This document shows, piece after piece, positions 4,067 through 5,078 of a stretch of 5,078 nt of DNA (the first letter of the stretch is position 1; every line of letters starts with the position of its first letter). Below the pieces are notes generated by a model. The model did not search any database, was not told the DNA's origin, and saw only the letters and a program-made list of their open reading frames with translations. The DNA is taken from assembly GCA_047974135.1 (NCBI GenBank), contig JBKECC010000060.1:1-5078 (forward strand). The letters are read 5' to 3'. Made by a program: the position numbers and the translations under genes. The stretch is from JAIRQK01 sp047974135. GTDB lineage: Bacteria; Campylobacterota; Campylobacteria; Campylobacterales; Campylobacteraceae.

Positions 4067-5078
4067 ATGAAAAAAGATGTAAAAAAAGTTGTTTTGGCAT
4101 ACTCTGGCGGACTTGACACAAGTATTATTTTAAAATGGTTGCAAGATGAGTACAAATGTGAAGTAGTAACTTTTACTGCTGATATAGGACAAGGTGAAGA
4201 GGTTGAGCCTGCAAGAAAAAAAGCTATATCTCTTGGCATAAAACCTGAAAATATTTTTATTGAAGATTTAAGAGAAGAGTTTGTAAAAGACTTTGTTTTC
4301 CCTATGTTTAGAGCAAATGCAATATATGAAGGTGAGTATCTTCTTGGAACTTCTATAGCAAGACCACTTATCGCAAAAAGACAAGCTGAAATCGCTGCTT
4401 TAACTGGTGCTGACGCAGTTTCTCATGGTGCTACTGGAAAAGGAAATGACCAAGTTAGATTTGAAATCGCTTACCTTGGTATGAATCCAGATTTAACTAT
4501 CATAGCTCCTTGGAGAGAGTGGGATTTAAATTCACGCGAAAAACTCTTAAAATACGCAGAAAAACATGGAATTATTATAGAGAAAAAAGGAAACAAATCT
4601 CCATACTCTATGGATGCAAATATTCTGCACATCTCTTATGAGGGATTAATCCTTGAAGATCCAAATGCTGAGCCTGAAGAGAGTATGTGGAGATGGACAG
4701 CAAGCCCAGAAAAAGCTCCTGATGAAGCAGAGATAATAGAGATAGAGTACAAAAAAGGTGATCCAGTAAAACTAAATGGAAAAGAATTAACTCCTGCAAA
4801 TATGCTAAGTGAACTAAATGCTCTTGGTGCAAAACATGGTATTGGAAGACTTGATATAGTTGAAAATAGATATGTTGGCATGAAGTCTCGTGGTTGCTAT
4901 GAAACACCAGGTGGCACTATCATGTTAAAAGCTCACAGAGCCATTGAAAGCATTACACTAGACCGTGAAGCTGCTCACTTAAAAGATGAGATTATGCCAA
5001 AATATGCAAGTTTGATTTATAGTGGATACTGGTTTTCTCCAGAGCGCACAATGCTTCAAGCTTTGATAGACAAATCTC
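4067..5078 (+). CDS. argG: Argininosuccinate synthase, N-terminal 337 residues (cut by window edge)
   Basis: ArgG joins citrulline and aspartate at the cost of ATP to make argininosuccinate, the penultimate step of arginine synthesis, in the cytoplasm. Seen: the N-type ATP pyrophosphatase P-loop AYSGGLDTS at residues 11-19, ADIGQ at 38-42, YLLGTSIARP at 91-100 and HGATGKGNDQVRFE at 120-133, which carries the second family signature G-x-T-x-K-G-N-D-x-x-R-F. Later landmarks are APWREW, SPYSMD, NILHISYEG and ENRYVGMKSRG. The family is about 400 residues, so roughly 65-70 residues lie beyond base 5078. The start ATG follows AAAGG by 8 bases and gives the usual short lead into the P-loop. It is transcribed away from the lipoprotein gene. 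No frameshift or lost residue is visible. Confidence 0.97.
   Translation, partial: MKKDVKKVVLAYSGGLDTSIILKWLQDEYKCEVVTFTADIGQGEEVEPARKKAISLGIKPENIFIEDLREEFVKDFVFPMFRANAIYEGEYLLGTSIARPLIAKRQAEIAALTGADAVSHGATGKGNDQVRFEIAYLGMNPDLTIIAPWREWDLNSREKLLKYAEKHGIIIEKKGNKSPYSMDANILHISYEGLILEDPNAEPEESMWRWTASPEKAPDEAEIIEIEYKKGDPVKLNGKELTPANMLSELNALGAKHGIGRLDIVENRYVGMKSRGCYETPGGTIMLKAHRAIESITLDREAAHLKDEIMPKYASLIYSGYWFSPERTMLQALIDKS

Noticed and set aside
4608..4907. Open frames on the minus strand inside argG
   Set aside because: They are shadows of a clearly conserved ArgG reading frame and lack ribosome binding sites or recognisable motifs.

Overview
This AT-rich window looks like chromosomal core DNA from a Campylobacterota (epsilonproteobacterial) species, most likely Campylobacter or a close relative. 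The reasons are the strong AT bias, the style of the proteins, extended -10 promoters without clear -35 boxes, and a layout recalled from Campylobacter jejuni, where argG, a small S4-domain gene, tsaE, lptB and rpoN lie close together. No database search was possible, so the genus is an inference.

Left part (1-2350, minus strand): a tight operon transcribed right to left. Its order is a small RqcP/HslR-like S4 RNA-binding protein, a free-standing anthranilate phosphoribosyltransferase (TrpD), the tRNA t6A factor TsaE, and the LPS-export ATPase LptB, whose C-terminus runs off the window at base 1. Junctions are a 1-base stop/start overlap, a 2-base gap and a 13-base overlap, so translation is probably coupled along the chain. 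The four functions are unrelated (ribosome rescue, tryptophan synthesis, tRNA modification, outer-membrane biogenesis).

Middle (2351-3495): a divergent promoter region, then two tandem plus-strand genes for 136-residue DoxX-family membrane proteins, 66% identical (90 of 136 by hand alignment). A long A/T-rich hairpin separates them. Their last 42 nucleotides are identical although the rest has diverged in synonymous positions, which suggests gene conversion. The second copy converges on a lipoprotein gene. The 87-base gap between them carries three copies of the palindrome TTACATGTAA that can pair in three mutually exclusive ways. A fourth copy lies inside tsaE.

Right part (3496-5078): a minus-strand gene for a small glycine-rich lipoprotein of unknown function, a divergent promoter region, and the first 337 codons of argG (argininosuccinate synthase), cut by the window end.

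No tRNA, rRNA, insertion sequence, CRISPR array or prophage gene was seen. No gene-free stretch exceeds 300 bases. I found no convincing new multi-gene system. The most unusual signals are the DoxX pair with its homogenised 3' end, the repeated palindrome, and the solitary trpD.
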